From: SHZI01 sp041396045 | GTDB taxonomy: Bacteria; Pseudomonadota; Gammaproteobacteria; Steroidobacterales; GCA-2729495 | NCBI GenBank assembly: GCA_041396045.1 | Contig: JAWKZI010000001.1 | Span: forward strand, 1-64,000 | Reading direction: 5' to 3' | DNA length: 64,000 bases | Shown here: piece by piece, positions 14,505 through 23,841 of the stretch | Layout of the letters: each line of letters starts with the position of its first letter | How positions within the stretch are numbered: the stretch's first letter is position 1 | Translations under genes and position numbers: made by a program | Notes under the pieces: model-generated | What the model saw: only the letters and a program-made list of their open reading frames with translations | The model's database searches: none | Told to the model about the DNA's origin: nothing

Positions 14505-17321
14505 ATGAGTGAAGTGCGCCGACTCGTCCTGATTGACGGCTACTCCTATCTGTACAGGGCCTTCCATGCCCTGCCGCCGCTGACCACGTCCAAGGGTCAG
14601 GCCACCGGCGCCATCTTCGGTTTCCTGAACATGCTCCGGCAGATCCAGCGTACGCGTAAACCCGATCTGATAGCGGTGGTCCTGGACGCACCGGGACGAA
14701 CTTTCAGGGACGAGCTCTACGCAGAATACAAAGCCACCCGCGAAGCGATGCCGGATGAATTGCGATCACAGATCGAGCCGCTGAAGGAAATGGTGCAGGC
14801 GCTGGGCCTGCCGCTGCTCTGCGAACCCGGCGTGGAAGCCGACGATGTGATTGGCACGCTGGCGCTTCAGGCTGCTGCCGCAGGTATCGACACCCTGATC
14901 GCGACCAGCGACAAGGACATGGCACAACTGGTCAGTGACCACATCCATCTCTTCGACGGCATCTCGAACCGGGAACTGGACCCGGCCGGTGTGGTCGCAA
15001 AATTCGGCGTGCCACCGGAGCGAATCATCGACTATCTGGCGCTGGTGGGCGACACCTCGGACAATATTCCGGGTGTACGCAGCGTCGGCCCCAAGACGGC
15101 CGCGAAGTGGCTCGACAAATACGGCAGTCTAGATGCCATCGTGGCCCAGGCTGACGATATCAAGGGCAAGGTTGGTGAGAAACTGCGCGCCAGTCTTGAT
15201 CAGATTCCGCTGTCGCGCCAACTGGCGACCATTCTCGTCACCGTGCCCCTAAAGCTTGTGCCCGCCGACCTCAGGCCGGGCTCGCCGGACGTGGAGACAC
15301 TCAAGCGGCTGGCAGCAGATCTGGAAATTCGCAGCCTGCTGCGAGTGGTGGCCGAAGTCACCGAGACCGCCAGCCCGGAAGTCGGCCCGGATAGCAATTC
15401 GGATGCCAGCAAGGTCCCCGACCAGAAGAAGTCCGGCGCAGCCAGGCGTAGCAAGTCCGAAGTCACCACAGACCAGCCACCTGCCGCGCCGGAGCGCTTG
15501 CCCGACCAGGTCACCCGGCACTACGAAACCATTCTGTCACTGGAGCAGCTGGATGCCTGGCTGATCCTGATTGAAAACGCGGAACTGGTGGCCTTCGACA
15601 GCGAAACCACCAGCCTGGACTACATGCAGGCCGAGATCGTGGGCCTGTCCTTCGGGCTGGCCGCGGGCAAGGCGGCTTACCTGCCCGTCGCGCATCGTTA
15701 CGTGGGTGCGCCGGAACAACTGGAGCGTGGGGCCGTGCTGGAGCGTTTGCGGCCATGGCTGGAGAACGCTGACGCACACAAGGTGGGGCATCATCTGAAG
15801 TACGACGCGCATGTGCTGGCCAACCACGGCATCCGGTTGGCCGGAATGCGCTATGACTCCATGCTCGAGTCCTATGTACTCGACAGCACCGCGACCCGGC
15901 ACGACATGGATTCAGTCGCCCGCAAGTATCTGGGGCTGACCACCATTCGCTTCGAGGATGTCGCCGGCAAGGGCGCCAAACAGATTACCTTCGATCAGGT
16001 GGCGGTCGACAAGGCGGCTGAATATGCCGCCGAAGATGCCGACATCATCCTGCGGTTGCATCACGCCCTGTGGCCACAACTGGAGGCCACCGGCGAGCTG
16101 GCGAAACTCTACGACACCATCGAACAACCGCTGGTCGGCGTCCTCACACGGATGGAAGAAACCGGCGTCCTCGTCGATGCGAAGCTGTTGCGTGCGATGT
16201 CCGGCGAGTTTGCCGGGAAGATGGCGGCCCTGGAGGCCGAGGCGCACAAGGAAGCCGGCCATCCCTTCAATATCAGCTCGCCGAAGCAGCTGCAGGAAGT
16301 CCTGTTTAACGAACTGAAACTGCCGGTAACGCAGTACACGCCAACCAAACAGCCTTCGACCAACGAAGATGCCCTGGCGGAGCTGGCCCCGCAGCACAAG
16401 CTGCCCCAGCTGATTCTCGACTACCGGTCCCTCAGCAAACTGAAATCCACCTATACGGACAAACTGCCCGAACAGATTTGCACGCGCACGGGCCGGATCC
16501 ATACCTCGTACCACCAGGCCGTGGCGGCCACGGGACGCCTGTCGTCGTCCGACCCGAACCTGCAGAACATTCCGATCCGGACCGCCGAAGGCCGGCGGAT
16601 CCGCCAGGCCTTTATCGCCAGACCCGGTTGCACCCTGCTGGCCGCGGATTATTCCCAGATCGAACTGCGGATCATGGCCCACCTCTCGGGGGACGAGGGG
16701 CTGCTCGCGGCCTTTGCCGAAGATCGCGACGTGCACCAGGCCACGGCCGCCGAAGTCTTTGGTGTACCGCTCGCAGAAGTCAGCACCGACCAGCGGCGCT
16801 CTGCAAAAGCCATCAACTTCGGCTTGATCTACGGCATGTCCGCCTTCGGCCTCGCGCGGCAACTGGGTATCGCGCGGGACGAAGCGCAGTCCTATGTGGA
16901 GCTTTATTTCGCCCGTTATCCCGGCGTGAAGGCCTACATGGACCGGACGCGGTTACAGGCGCGCGAACAGGGCTACGTCGAGACCGTTTTCGGACGGCGG
17001 CTGTACCTGCCGGATATCGCCGCCCGACAGCCGGCGCGACGGCAATATGCGGAACGCAGCGCGATCAACGCGCCGATGCAGGGCACCGCCGCCGACATCA
17101 TCAAGAGAGCCATGATTGATGTCGATGCCTGGCTGCAGAAGAGCGAAGCGGACGCCCGGATCATCATGCAGGTGCATGACGAACTGGTCCTGGAAGTCCC
17201 CACGCCACGATTGAATGCGGTGCAGACCAGCCTGACCGCCCTGATGACCGGCGCCGCTGATTTACGCGTGCCGCTCAAGGTTGAGGTTGGTCAGGGCGCC
17301 AACTGGGACGAAGCCCACTAG
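14505..17321 (+). CDS. polA: DNA polymerase I
   Basis: 938 residues, full length. The N-terminal 5'-3' exonuclease has LVLIDGYSYLYRAFHA, VEADDVIGTLA and DKDMAQLV. The middle 3'-5' exonuclease keeps VAFDSETTSLD and the later AAEDADIILRLH, so proofreading residues appear present. The polymerase domain has LSSSDPNLQNIPIR, ADYSQIELRIMAHLS, RRSAKAINFGLIYGMS and QVHDELVLEV. Residues about 290-330 form a charged linker. It replaces RNA primers and fills repair gaps. The next gene, engB, is convergent, with a strong hairpin between them. Confidence 0.97.
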   Translation: MSEVRRLVLIDGYSYLYRAFHALPPLTTSKGQATGAIFGFLNMLRQIQRTRKPDLIAVVLDAPGRTFRDELYAEYKATREAMPDELRSQIEPLKEMVQALGLPLLCEPGVEADDVIGTLALQAAAAGIDTLIATSDKDMAQLVSDHIHLFDGISNRELDPAGVVAKFGVPPERIIDYLALVGDTSDNIPGVRSVGPKTAAKWLDKYGSLDAIVAQADDIKGKVGEKLRASLDQIPLSRQLATILVTVPLKLVPADLRPGSPDVETLKRLAADLEIRSLLRVVAEVTETASPEVGPDSNSDASKVPDQKKSGAARRSKSEVTTDQPPAAPERLPDQVTRHYETILSLEQLDAWLILIENAELVAFDSETTSLDYMQAEIVGLSFGLAAGKAAYLPVAHRYVGAPEQLERGAVLERLRPWLENADAHKVGHHLKYDAHVLANHGIRLAGMRYDSMLESYVLDSTATRHDMDSVARKYLGLTTIRFEDVAGKGAKQITFDQVAVDKAAEYAAEDADIILRLHHALWPQLEATGELAKLYDTIEQPLVGVLTRMEETGVLVDAKLLRAMSGEFAGKMAALEAEAHKEAGHPFNISSPKQLQEVLFNELKLPVTQYTPTKQPSTNEDALAELAPQHKLPQLILDYRSLSKLKSTYTDKLPEQICTRTGRIHTSYHQAVAATGRLSSSDPNLQNIPIRTAEGRRIRQAFIARPGCTLLAADYSQIELRIMAHLSGDEGLLAAFAEDRDVHQATAAEVFGVPLAEVSTDQRRSAKAINFGLIYGMSAFGLARQLGIARDEAQSYVELYFARYPGVKAYMDRTRLQAREQGYVETVFGRRLYLPDIAARQPARRQYAERSAINAPMQGTAADIIKRAMIDVDAWLQKSEADARIIMQVHDELVLEVPTPRLNAVQTSLTALMTGAADLRVPLKVEVGQGANWDEAH

Positions 17322-17427
17322 CGGGAACTTCCTCGCTTAGACCGAGTCCAATCCGGTGTTGAGAAGGTGATCTGCTTCCTCCCTGAGCAGGTCCCCGCAC
17401 CGGTAGTCCCAACGCCGGTGGTTGGTT

Positions 17428-17470
17428 GGCCCCGGGTGTCCCCCATCCCCTGCACCCGGGGCCTCTTCTT
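17428..17470 (+). terminator. strong hairpin between convergent polA and engB
   Basis: GGCCCCGGGTG (17428-17438) and CACCCGGGGCC (17453-17463) form a perfect 11-bp stem with a 14-base loop, followed by TCTTCTT. It lies between convergent polA and engB and probably stops polA transcription; the T-tract is imperfect. The stem is symmetric and could act on both strands. Confidence 0.6.
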
Positions 17471-17489
17471 GCGGGCGCGATGCCGCTCG

Positions 17490-18104
17490 CTACAACGTTT
17501 CCTGCAGATTGAGCACTCGCAACAGCGCAGCACGAGCCTCGCCGAGGCCAAGGCGGGTTGTGGCCGAGAATAACTGCACGGTGATGTCGCTGGTCGAGTC
17601 CTGCCAACTGCCAAGCACCTGTTCTGCAGTATGCAATGCAGCGGCCGCTTCCAGGCGGGACAGCTTGTCCGCCTTGGTCAGCAATACGTGACAAGAGCAC
17701 TGCAGCGCCATGCCCCACTCCAGCATCTGCTGGTCGAAGTCGCCGATACCGCGCCGGCTGTCGACCACCACCATCAAGCCGGTCAGCGAGCGCCGGCCGT
17801 CGAAGTACTGCTGCAGCAACCGACGCCAGTGCTCACGCATTGCATCCGTCACCCGCGCATAGCCGTAGCCCGGCAGGTCAACCAGCCGCTGGCTCCCGGT
17901 CAATGCAAAGAAATTTATTAGCTGTGTACGGCCGGGCGTCTTGCTGGTCCGGGCGAAGTTCCGACGGCCAACCAGACAATTGATGGCGCTCGATTTGCCG
18001 GCGTTGGAACGTCCGGCAAATGCCACCTCGGCACCATCGTCAGCCAGAAACTGTTCAGCGCGTGCGGCGCTGGTGAGAAACCGGGCGTCCGGGAATTGAG
18101 ACAT
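17490..18104 (-). CDS. engB: ribosome biogenesis GTPase EngB (YihA/YsxC)
   Basis: 204 residues. GTPase motifs: G1 GRSNAGKSS, then KTPGRTQLINFF (G2), VDLPGYGYA (G3), LLTKADKLS (G4). The family-specific start (EVAFAGRSNAGKSS) and GRTQLINFF are typical of EngB, which assists assembly of the large ribosomal subunit. Gene order polA-engB-cytochrome c4-dsbA is the one seen in Pseudomonas and relatives. Confidence 0.95.
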   Translation of the reverse strand: MSQFPDARFLTSAARAEQFLADDGAEVAFAGRSNAGKSSAINCLVGRRNFARTSKTPGRTQLINFFALTGSQRLVDLPGYGYARVTDAMREHWRRLLQQYFDGRRSLTGLMVVVDSRRGIGDFDQQMLEWGMALQCSCHVLLTKADKLSRLEAAAALHTAEQVLGSWQDSTSDITVQLFSATTRLGLGEARAALLRVLNLQETL

Positions 18105-18230
18105 GGGTATTGAGACGGCTACGGCTACGGGGGACAGCGACGTGGCTCGAATGGGACGCTGGTGTACAATTCGACGCGGTCGCAGTCTAGCATGTCATTC
18201 ACTGCAGTTTTCCCTTGTAGAACAGGCCTT

Positions 18231-18911
18231 ATGGACGTTTTGAACACCTTGCCCAAGTTTCCGGGATCCCGGCCCGCTGCCGTTGTTTTGTCGGGCCTGA
18301 CCGCCCTGTTGACGGTGCTGCTTCTGGCAGTGCCAAACCCCGGTCAGGCCGCAGGAACGGCTTTGACAGGTTCAGCCGACGCCGGCAAAACCAAGTCCGT
18401 AACGTGTGCCGCCTGCCACGGCGCGGATGGCAACAGCGTGAACCCCGAATGGCCAAGCCTCGCCGGCCAACATGCCAGTTATCTGGTGAAGGCACTGAAA
18501 ACGTTCAAGAGCGGCGAGCGCAAGAACGTGTTGATGAGTGGCATGGCAATGCCGCTGACCGACCAGGACATGGCAGATCTGGCCGCCTATTTCTCAGAGC
18601 AGAAACTCGCGCCCGGCGTTGCCGATCCGGCGCTGGTTGCAGCCGGTGAACGCCTGTTCCGCGGCGGCGACAAGGACACCGGCGTTCCGGCCTGTCTGGC
18701 CTGCCACGGGCCCACGGGCCATGGCAACGAGCCGGCCGCGTGGCCTGCCATTGCCGGTCAGCATGCGGCATACGCTGCCGCCCAGCTCACCGCCTATCGC
18801 CAGAAAGAACGAACCACTGACGGCGATACCCAGATGATGCGCAATGTCGCCTCGGCGCTGAGCGACGATGACATCAAGGCGGTATCTGCCTATATTCAGG
18901 GCCTCTACTAA
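18231..18911 (+). CDS. cytochrome c4, diheme
   Basis: 226 residues from ATG 18231; an ATG at 18192 is in frame, but the signal peptide (AVVLSGLTALLTVLLLAVP...QAAG) fits the later start. Two c-type haem sites, CAACHG and CLACHG, each have downstream axial methionines (GMAMP and MMRN region). It is a periplasmic electron carrier, usually to terminal oxidases. A TACAAT -10-like hexamer lies at 18164-18169, in the gap to the divergent engB. dsbA follows 13 bases after the stop. Confidence 0.92.
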   Translation: MDVLNTLPKFPGSRPAAVVLSGLTALLTVLLLAVPNPGQAAGTALTGSADAGKTKSVTCAACHGADGNSVNPEWPSLAGQHASYLVKALKTFKSGERKNVLMSGMAMPLTDQDMADLAAYFSEQKLAPGVADPALVAAGERLFRGGDKDTGVPACLACHGPTGHGNEPAAWPAIAGQHAAYAAAQLTAYRQKERTTDGDTQMMRNVASALSDDDIKAVSAYIQGLY

Positions 18912-18924
18912 AGGTATCCCGTAC

Positions 18925-19833
18925 ATGATGCGAACTCGCGTTCTACTGTTGGCGACGATGATGTTTCTGGGTCTGGCTGCCGGTTGCAGCAAGTCCCCCG
19001 ATGCGGCGACCAGTCGCGATGTCGATAGCAACGCGGAAACTGCTGCTGCAGCCACCGCGGTCGATACCATCGCTGCCCCAGTAGCGGCGCCGGCAGCCGA
19101 TGTTGCCAATGAAGCCGCCGGAGAAGATGCCGCCGTCGATGCCGTCGCGGAATCAGCCGGTACCGACGCTGCCGGAAAAGCCGGCCAGCAAAGCGGCAAG
19201 GCTCTCGGCCAGGAGATCGTGCTGGCCGCGAATACCACCGACCAGCCTGCCGCCGCCAACACGCAATGGCAGTATCCGGAAGGCGAGTACTACAGCGTAC
19301 TGCCCACCGCCCAGGGCACCAGCAGCTCCCCCGACAAGATCGAGGTGGCCGAAATTTTCTGGTATGGCTGCTCACATTGCTACAACCTCGAGCCCATCCT
19401 GGCGGACTGGGTGAAGAAACTGCCGAGCGATGTGAGCTTTGTACGGATTCCGGTCATGTGGAATCCGGTAAATGAAATGCATGGCCGCGTGTATTACACG
19501 GCCGAAGCGCTGGGCAAGCTCGACACGATCAACCCGGCGATGTTCCGCGCCATCCATATCGACAACAAGCCGATGACCGACGAAGGCGAAATTCGCAAAT
19601 TGTTCGAGCAGAACGGCGTGTCGGCCGACGATTTCAATCGTACGTTTCGCTCGTTCTCGGTCGACAGCAAGTTGAAGCGGGCCAAGGAGTTGACCGTCAA
19701 CTACCGTGTACGCGGCGTACCGCTGCTGGTGATTGATGGCAAGTACACGACGGACGGGCCGCAGATCCACAGCCAGCAAGAGTTGCTGTCGGTGGCAAGC
19801 GAACTGATCAAGCGCGAGCGTCAGCGCTCCTGA
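18925..19833 (+). CDS. dsbA: thiol:disulfide interchange protein DsbA, lipoprotein form
   Basis: 302 residues from ATG 18925. The N-terminus MMRTRVLLLATMMFLG ends in LAAGC, a lipobox, so the protein is probably lipid-anchored, unlike soluble E. coli DsbA. An Ala/Asp/Val-rich linker of about 90 residues follows. The thioredoxin-like domain has FWYGCSHCYNLEP (active site CSHC instead of CPHC) and the cis-Pro loop RVRGVPLLVIDGKY. It introduces disulfides in periplasmic proteins. Its place after cytochrome c4 is conserved in Pseudomonas-like genomes. Confidence 0.92.
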   Translation: MMRTRVLLLATMMFLGLAAGCSKSPDAATSRDVDSNAETAAAATAVDTIAAPVAAPAADVANEAAGEDAAVDAVAESAGTDAAGKAGQQSGKALGQEIVLAANTTDQPAAANTQWQYPEGEYYSVLPTAQGTSSSPDKIEVAEIFWYGCSHCYNLEPILADWVKKLPSDVSFVRIPVMWNPVNEMHGRVYYTAEALGKLDTINPAMFRAIHIDNKPMTDEGEIRKLFEQNGVSADDFNRTFRSFSVDSKLKRAKELTVNYRVRGVPLLVIDGKYTTDGPQIHSQQELLSVASELIKRERQRS

Positions 19834-19845
19834 GCAAGCAGCGCG

Positions 19846-20307
19846 TTACTTCGCTCCGGTGCGCTCCGGTGCGCACCGGGGTACTGCGGCGATCTCGCAG
19901 TTGATCCAGCCGGAGTCTCCGGTGGCGTAGTGCTCCTTTTTCCAGATGGGCACCCGAACCTTGATTTCATCGATGATGTAGCGACAGGCGGCGAAGGCCG
20001 CGTCGCGGTGGGCCGCCGTCACACCGACCCAGACCGCAAGGTCGCCAATTTCCAGTAATCCCAGCCGATGAATGCAATGCGCCCGCGCCACCGGGAAGCG
20101 TTGCATGGCCTCGGCGACCACGCGCTCACCCTCCTTCACGCCAAGCGCCTCATAGCCTTCGTATTCCAGCCGCGCGACGTTGAGCCCATCGTTGTGGTTG
20201 CGTACCCAGCCCTCGAAGCTGGCATAGCCGCCGGCCACCGGGTCGGCCACCAGCTCCCGATACCGCTCCGGCGTGAGGGCTTCGCGACTGAATCCGAAGT
20301 GGCTCAT
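19846..20307 (-). CDS. moaE: molybdopterin synthase catalytic subunit MoaE
   Basis: 153 residues. Family motifs are visible: GGYASFEGWVRNHN, LEYEGYEALG, HRLGLLEIGDLAVWVGV, the AHRDAAFAACRYIIDEIK helix and the PIWKKEHY segment with its active-site lysine. With MoaD it inserts the dithiolene sulfurs into precursor Z. It overlaps moaD by four bases. No moaA, moaB or moaC is in the window. Confidence 0.95.
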   Translation of the reverse strand: MSHFGFSREALTPERYRELVADPVAGGYASFEGWVRNHNDGLNVARLEYEGYEALGVKEGERVVAEAMQRFPVARAHCIHRLGLLEIGDLAVWVGVTAAHRDAAFAACRYIIDEIKVRVPIWKKEHYATGDSGWINCEIAAVPRCAPERTGAK

Positions 20308-20567
20308 CCGCCAGCTACCGGGGGTATGAAGACCACAAAATCGCCGTCGCTGAGCGGCGCGTTCCAGTCGCGGAATTCGTCGTTCACTGCAACCTTGACA
20401 CCACCGACCGACGGAAAGGCATGCCGCTGATCCAGCTCCGCATAAAGCTCACCAACGGTGGAAGCTGTGGTGTTGAGCTCCTCATGCGCGTACCCCACAT
20501 GCTCACGCAGCAAGGCGAAGTACTCGATACGTATTCTGGTGCTGGATTCTGGCGAACTGTTTGACAT
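20304..20567 (-). CDS. moaD: molybdopterin synthase sulfur carrier MoaD
   Basis: 87 residues from ATG 20567. Ubiquitin-like fold with IRIEYFALLREHVG at the start, KVAVNDEF and DGDFVVFIPPVAGG at the end; the terminal Gly-Gly carries the thiocarboxylate. The start was chosen because the region upstream (to 20747) codes nothing recognisable. Translationally coupled to moaE. Confidence 0.92.
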   Translation of the reverse strand: MSNSSPESSTRIRIEYFALLREHVGYAHEELNTTASTVGELYAELDQRHAFPSVGGVKVAVNDEFRDWNAPLSDGDFVVFIPPVAGG

Positions 20568-20652
20568 GAAGGCTACAACTCCGGACTGCCTTTGACGCCG
20601 GACTGCCTCTGAACGGGCTTCCGGGCAAGCCCATGGTAAGCGGTGGAAAAAG

Positions 20653-21252
20653 CTATTGTGCCGGACGGGCTTCCAGCCAGGCCAGATCCTCCGGTGTATC
20701 AACATCATAAGCGGCATTGGGTATGGGCACGGTGGTTCGCTCGGCATGCCACCCGAGCAGACTGCGCGCGCCCTGATCGCCGTGCAGTGCGGCGAGCTGC
20801 GGCCAGTACTCCCGCGGCATGATCACCGGCGGCCCTAGTTGCCCGTTAAAGCCGGCAGCCGCAATCAGCGCCGGCTCAACGTGCCAGCCATCGATCAACG
20901 CATCCAGATCGGTGTTGGTAATCGCCGGCTGGTCACCGAGCAGAATCAACGCAGCATCGGCTGTGGCTGGCAATGAGGCAATACCCCTGGCAATGGACGT
21001 GGACATGCCCTGCGCCCAGTCAGGATTCTCGACCAGCGTGGCCGGTTCACCATCGAGCAGCGTGCGGGCACTGTCCGCAGCGGCACCAACGACCACGAAT
21101 ACGCCGGCCCCGCAGCGCGGCGCGAGCAACCGCACGCCATGCCGGATCAGCGGCTCGCCGCGATACCTCGCCAGCACCTTCGGCGAACCGAAGCGGGTAG
21201 CACCACCGGCCGCGAGCAAGATGCCAGCCAGATTCGTTACAGCCTGTTTCAA
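20653..21252 (-). CDS. MobA/MocA-like nucleotidyltransferase
   Basis: 199 residues of the NTP_transf_3 family. The N-terminus AGILLAAGGATRFGSPK is the nucleotide-binding motif, and LILLGDQPAI the metal-binding one. This is closer to MocA (CTP:molybdopterin cytidylyltransferase) and related proteins such as PucB than to MobA, but activity cannot be fixed by eye. It stands next to moaDE, in keeping with a molybdenum-cofactor role. Its start overlaps the stop of the upstream gene by four bases. Confidence 0.82.
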   Translation of the reverse strand: MKQAVTNLAGILLAAGGATRFGSPKVLARYRGEPLIRHGVRLLAPRCGAGVFVVVGAAADSARTLLDGEPATLVENPDWAQGMSTSIARGIASLPATADAALILLGDQPAITNTDLDALIDGWHVEPALIAAAGFNGQLGPPVIMPREYWPQLAALHGDQGARSLLGWHAERTTVPIPNAAYDVDTPEDLAWLEARPAQ

Positions 21253-22322
21253 CTTGGGTGACTCCCTGCAGGGGGTGACCAGTCATACGGATCCCAGGCC
21301 ACCGGCGCCGATGTCAGTGCATACTCCAGCTCCAGCAGAAAAGTGTCCAGCGGAATCGACGTGGGCGAGCCGTCCGGCCGATGCAGCCGTGGCACGGTAT
21401 CTGTCGCATTCTCCGCGACCCAGCCGGTTCCCGACTGTTCCAGCTCGTTCAGCCGGTTCGCCAATGGCTGCAGATGCACCCGTAGCGGTACTCGCCGGGT
21501 CGCCAGTTGCACCCAGCTCTCATAGCGATACTGGAACTCGTAGTGGGCACCCTGAACTTTGAGAATTCGGGAGTATTGCGTCGCGCTGTTGATGGCGAAC
21601 GGGTGCACAGCAGCCAGCTCGTCTTCCAGATAGCGGCGAGCGGTACGGCGGCGTACATGCGCCGGAATACGCACTACGGCCAGATCCAGTGCGGCGAACT
21701 CCGCCAGCGTAACGACGCCATCGGCCAGCAGGGCCCGACTGGCTGCCAGGTGCTCGTCCTGGCTCGCCCACAGGTCGCCATAGCGCGGCCAGCCATCGCG
21801 ACAGTCGCGCAAAAGGGATGGCAAGGTCTCCAGCAGTGCGTTGTACAGGGCGGACACTCGATCGCTTGCCGTATAAACCTCGGCCGGTAACAAACCGGAG
21901 TCGGCGTCGGACAGCCTTTCGATGGCAAAGACCAGGCGCGCGCTGTCGGCACCGGCAACAATGCCGAAGTCACCGGCAAAGGACGCCGCGATCAGCAACT
22001 CGCGGTGGTCCAGCGCTGCCGCAGGATCAATGAGCGCGTACATGCTGAACAAACCGTCTTCGTCAAAGTGATTGTTGGTTACCCACGGAATGTCCTGATG
22101 CAGGTCGGGAGTGTCCAGATAGGCAAACACGGTCGCCGTGGACGTATCGCGCTTCAGTACCTGAGGCGACTGGTTGTTCGGCCAATGGGACAAGGTAAGC
22201 AGGGTGTTCGGCAGCGGCGCACCATCCACCACGATGTGGGGCAGTTCGCGAGCCGCTGCGTAGGGTGTGAAGCGCACCCCGGGCGGCGTCAGCGACGACG
22301 GGCGATCAGACTGCCTGACCAT
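21249..22322 (-). CDS. conserved hypothetical protein, DUF6687-like
   Basis: 357 residues. The sequence pattern LTLSHWP, FAYLDTPDLH, VTNNHFDEDGLFSMYALIDP, then AGDFG and LDLAVVRIP, recalls the DUF6687 family known mostly from Actinobacteria. The NNHFDEDG segment resembles a DHH-type metal site, but no function is established. No signal peptide. It sits between a MobA-like gene and a small membrane protein and overlaps both. Confidence 0.75.
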   Translation of the reverse strand: MVRQSDRPSSLTPPGVRFTPYAAARELPHIVVDGAPLPNTLLTLSHWPNNQSPQVLKRDTSTATVFAYLDTPDLHQDIPWVTNNHFDEDGLFSMYALIDPAAALDHRELLIAASFAGDFGIVAGADSARLVFAIERLSDADSGLLPAEVYTASDRVSALYNALLETLPSLLRDCRDGWPRYGDLWASQDEHLAASRALLADGVVTLAEFAALDLAVVRIPAHVRRRTARRYLEDELAAVHPFAINSATQYSRILKVQGAHYEFQYRYESWVQLATRRVPLRVHLQPLANRLNELEQSGTGWVAENATDTVPRLHRPDGSPTSIPLDTFLLELEYALTSAPVAWDPYDWSPPAGSHPS

Positions 22323-22681
22323 GCGACGACACTAAGCACCACCACGGCCATCAACAGATATTGCGGCCCGCTGATGTATTCGCTGGCTGGCGCTACCGGG
22401 TCAGGCACAAATGCCCGGAACAGATACCCGGCGGCGCCAGCCACGGCCGGGATCAGGGACGGCCACAAGGCAATGGACCCCGCAATGTCCGAGCCGGCGC
22501 GCCGGGCAACACGCAACAGCAAAGCCGCGACCAGGCCGCCGATGAGCATTGGTACCAGATTCAGACCAAAGACCGTCAACGCGGCAGCCGGCACATTGCC
22601 GAACACGATGAATGCGGCCAGCGCGGCCGCCGTTGGCAGCAGCAGCATTGCAAACAGATTCAATTTGCCGCGTGAGGTCAT
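22289..22681 (-). CDS. small membrane protein of unknown function
   Basis: 130 residues with four hydrophobic segments (near residues 8-28, 32-56, 68-88, 105-122). Nothing identifies a family. It overlaps the DUF6687-like gene's start by 34 bases and lies three bases after the next gene upstream, so it belongs to a tight minus-strand group. Confidence 0.6.
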   Translation of the reverse strand: MTSRGKLNLFAMLLLPTAAALAAFIVFGNVPAAALTVFGLNLVPMLIGGLVAALLLRVARRAGSDIAGSIALWPSLIPAVAGAAGYLFRAFVPDPVAPASEYISGPQYLLMAVVVLSVVAWSGSLIARRR

Positions 22682-22684
22682 GGG

Positions 22685-23095
22685 TCAGTCCACCATCCGG
22701 AAAGCCTGCTCGACAGCCGGCCAGCCGCCCTGAAAGCAGTAGGCCTCAAGCACCGCCAGCCGCCCGTCGCGCACCTGTAGCAGAAATTCTGCCGCTTCGG
22801 ACAATTGCGGATGAGTGGCCAGAGCCGGTCGCAGCCGCAACGACACGTCGGCCGGTACTGCGGGAAGCCCGTCCGGAATGGCAATGCGCGTGACCAGCCC
22901 CACGCCGCTGTACGTGCGGGAAACCATCGTGGCGCCGGCAAGCTGGTCGCGCAGCGTGGCCAGGCCATCGGCGCTGCCTTGCAGGATCCGGGCAACGACC
23001 TTGCGTTCCAGCGCCGACAGCGGCCCGGGCCCTTCGGTGGCCCCTGGCCGCCGATCACTACCGGGCGACCCGGGCGAAATGCCGGATTGATTCAT
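22685..23095 (-). CDS. hypothetical protein
   Basis: 136 residues from ATG 23095. A Gly/Pro/Ser-rich N-terminus is followed by ALERKVVARILQGSADGLATLRDQLAG and a predicted beta-rich second half (VSRTYSGVGLVTRIAIP ... LLQVRDGRLAVLEAYCF). No family recognised. The first base of its start codon coincides with the end of the DUF2784 gene, which suggests coupling. Confidence 0.6.
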   Translation of the reverse strand: MNQSGISPGSPGSDRRPGATEGPGPLSALERKVVARILQGSADGLATLRDQLAGATMVSRTYSGVGLVTRIAIPDGLPAVPADVSLRLRPALATHPQLSEAAEFLLQVRDGRLAVLEAYCFQGGWPAVEQAFRMVD

Positions 23096-23514
23096 CACGT
23101 CTTCAAGTCTAGCCGATTGTTCCCGGACTGCCGGCGCCGCGGGGGTGCAATCCACCAGACGAGCGCCACGGCCGCGCCAAACGCCGAGTACAGCAGCGTA
23201 AACATCCACGATTCAGCACGATAGTAGAGCAGCCGATACAGCCAGTACTGGACGAACGACGTGTCATAGCCGGCCTCACCGGCACGCAGGCGAAGCGCCC
23301 CTTCGAGCGTGGTCAACGGGCACTCGATCCCGAGCCAGGCCTGCACGACGACAATGCCGATCGCCAGCAAATGCGCGTAGCGGAACACCGGCCGCCTCAC
23401 CCAGCGCCAGCCCCGGAAAATACCTACTACGGTGAGCACCAGTCCGAACACGACAAACGCCACAAACAGGGCATGCAGCACCAGCGTCAGATCGGCGAGC
23501 AGGCTGGCGTTCAT
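23095..23514 (-). CDS. DUF2784 family membrane protein
   Basis: 139 residues with four membrane segments. Family hallmarks: LADLTLVLHALFVAFVVFG near the start, the YAHLLAIGIVVVQAWLGIECPLTTLE stretch (the CPLTTLE motif) and YYRAESWMFTLLYSAFG. Function unknown; inner membrane. Last codon overlaps the start of the next gene. Confidence 0.85.
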   Translation of the reverse strand: MNASLLADLTLVLHALFVAFVVFGLVLTVVGIFRGWRWVRRPVFRYAHLLAIGIVVVQAWLGIECPLTTLEGALRLRAGEAGYDTSFVQYWLYRLLYYRAESWMFTLLYSAFGAAVALVWWIAPPRRRQSGNNRLDLKT

Positions 23515-23526
23515 GGTTGTGCTGCC

Positions 23527-23841
23527 TCAGCTCACCAGCCGCAGACCGCCGATACCCAGAACCACCAGACCGATACACGCCAGCCGCGCCGCAGTCGCCG
23601 GTTCGCCCAACAGGACAATGCCGAAAATAGCCGTGCCCACAGCGCCAATACCGGTCCAGACTGCGTAGGCCGTGCCCAGCGGAATGTCCTTTATCGCCAG
23701 CGACAGCAACCACATGCTCAGCACCATGGCCGCCAGGGTCAGCAGCGTCGGAATCGGGCGGCTGAACCCTTCGGTGTATTTGAGACCAGCAGCCCAGCCG
23801 ATCTCCAGCAGGCCGGCGATCGTCAGTAGCGTCCAAGGCAT
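23527..23841 (-). CDS. small multidrug resistance protein, SugE/Gdx type
   Basis: 104 residues from ATG 23841 with AGGAG just upstream. Four membrane helices. The essential glutamate is in LLEIGWAAGLKYTEGF, and the SugE/Gdx hallmark GTAYAVWTGIGAVG is present. Gdx proteins export guanidinium in antiport with protons. I looked for guanidine-riboswitch features upstream and saw none. A second, more EmrE-like SMR gene is in the integron (35215-35544). Confidence 0.9.
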   Translation of the reverse strand: MPWTLLTIAGLLEIGWAAGLKYTEGFSRPIPTLLTLAAMVLSMWLLSLAIKDIPLGTAYAVWTGIGAVGTAIFGIVLLGEPATAARLACIGLVVLGIGGLRLVS

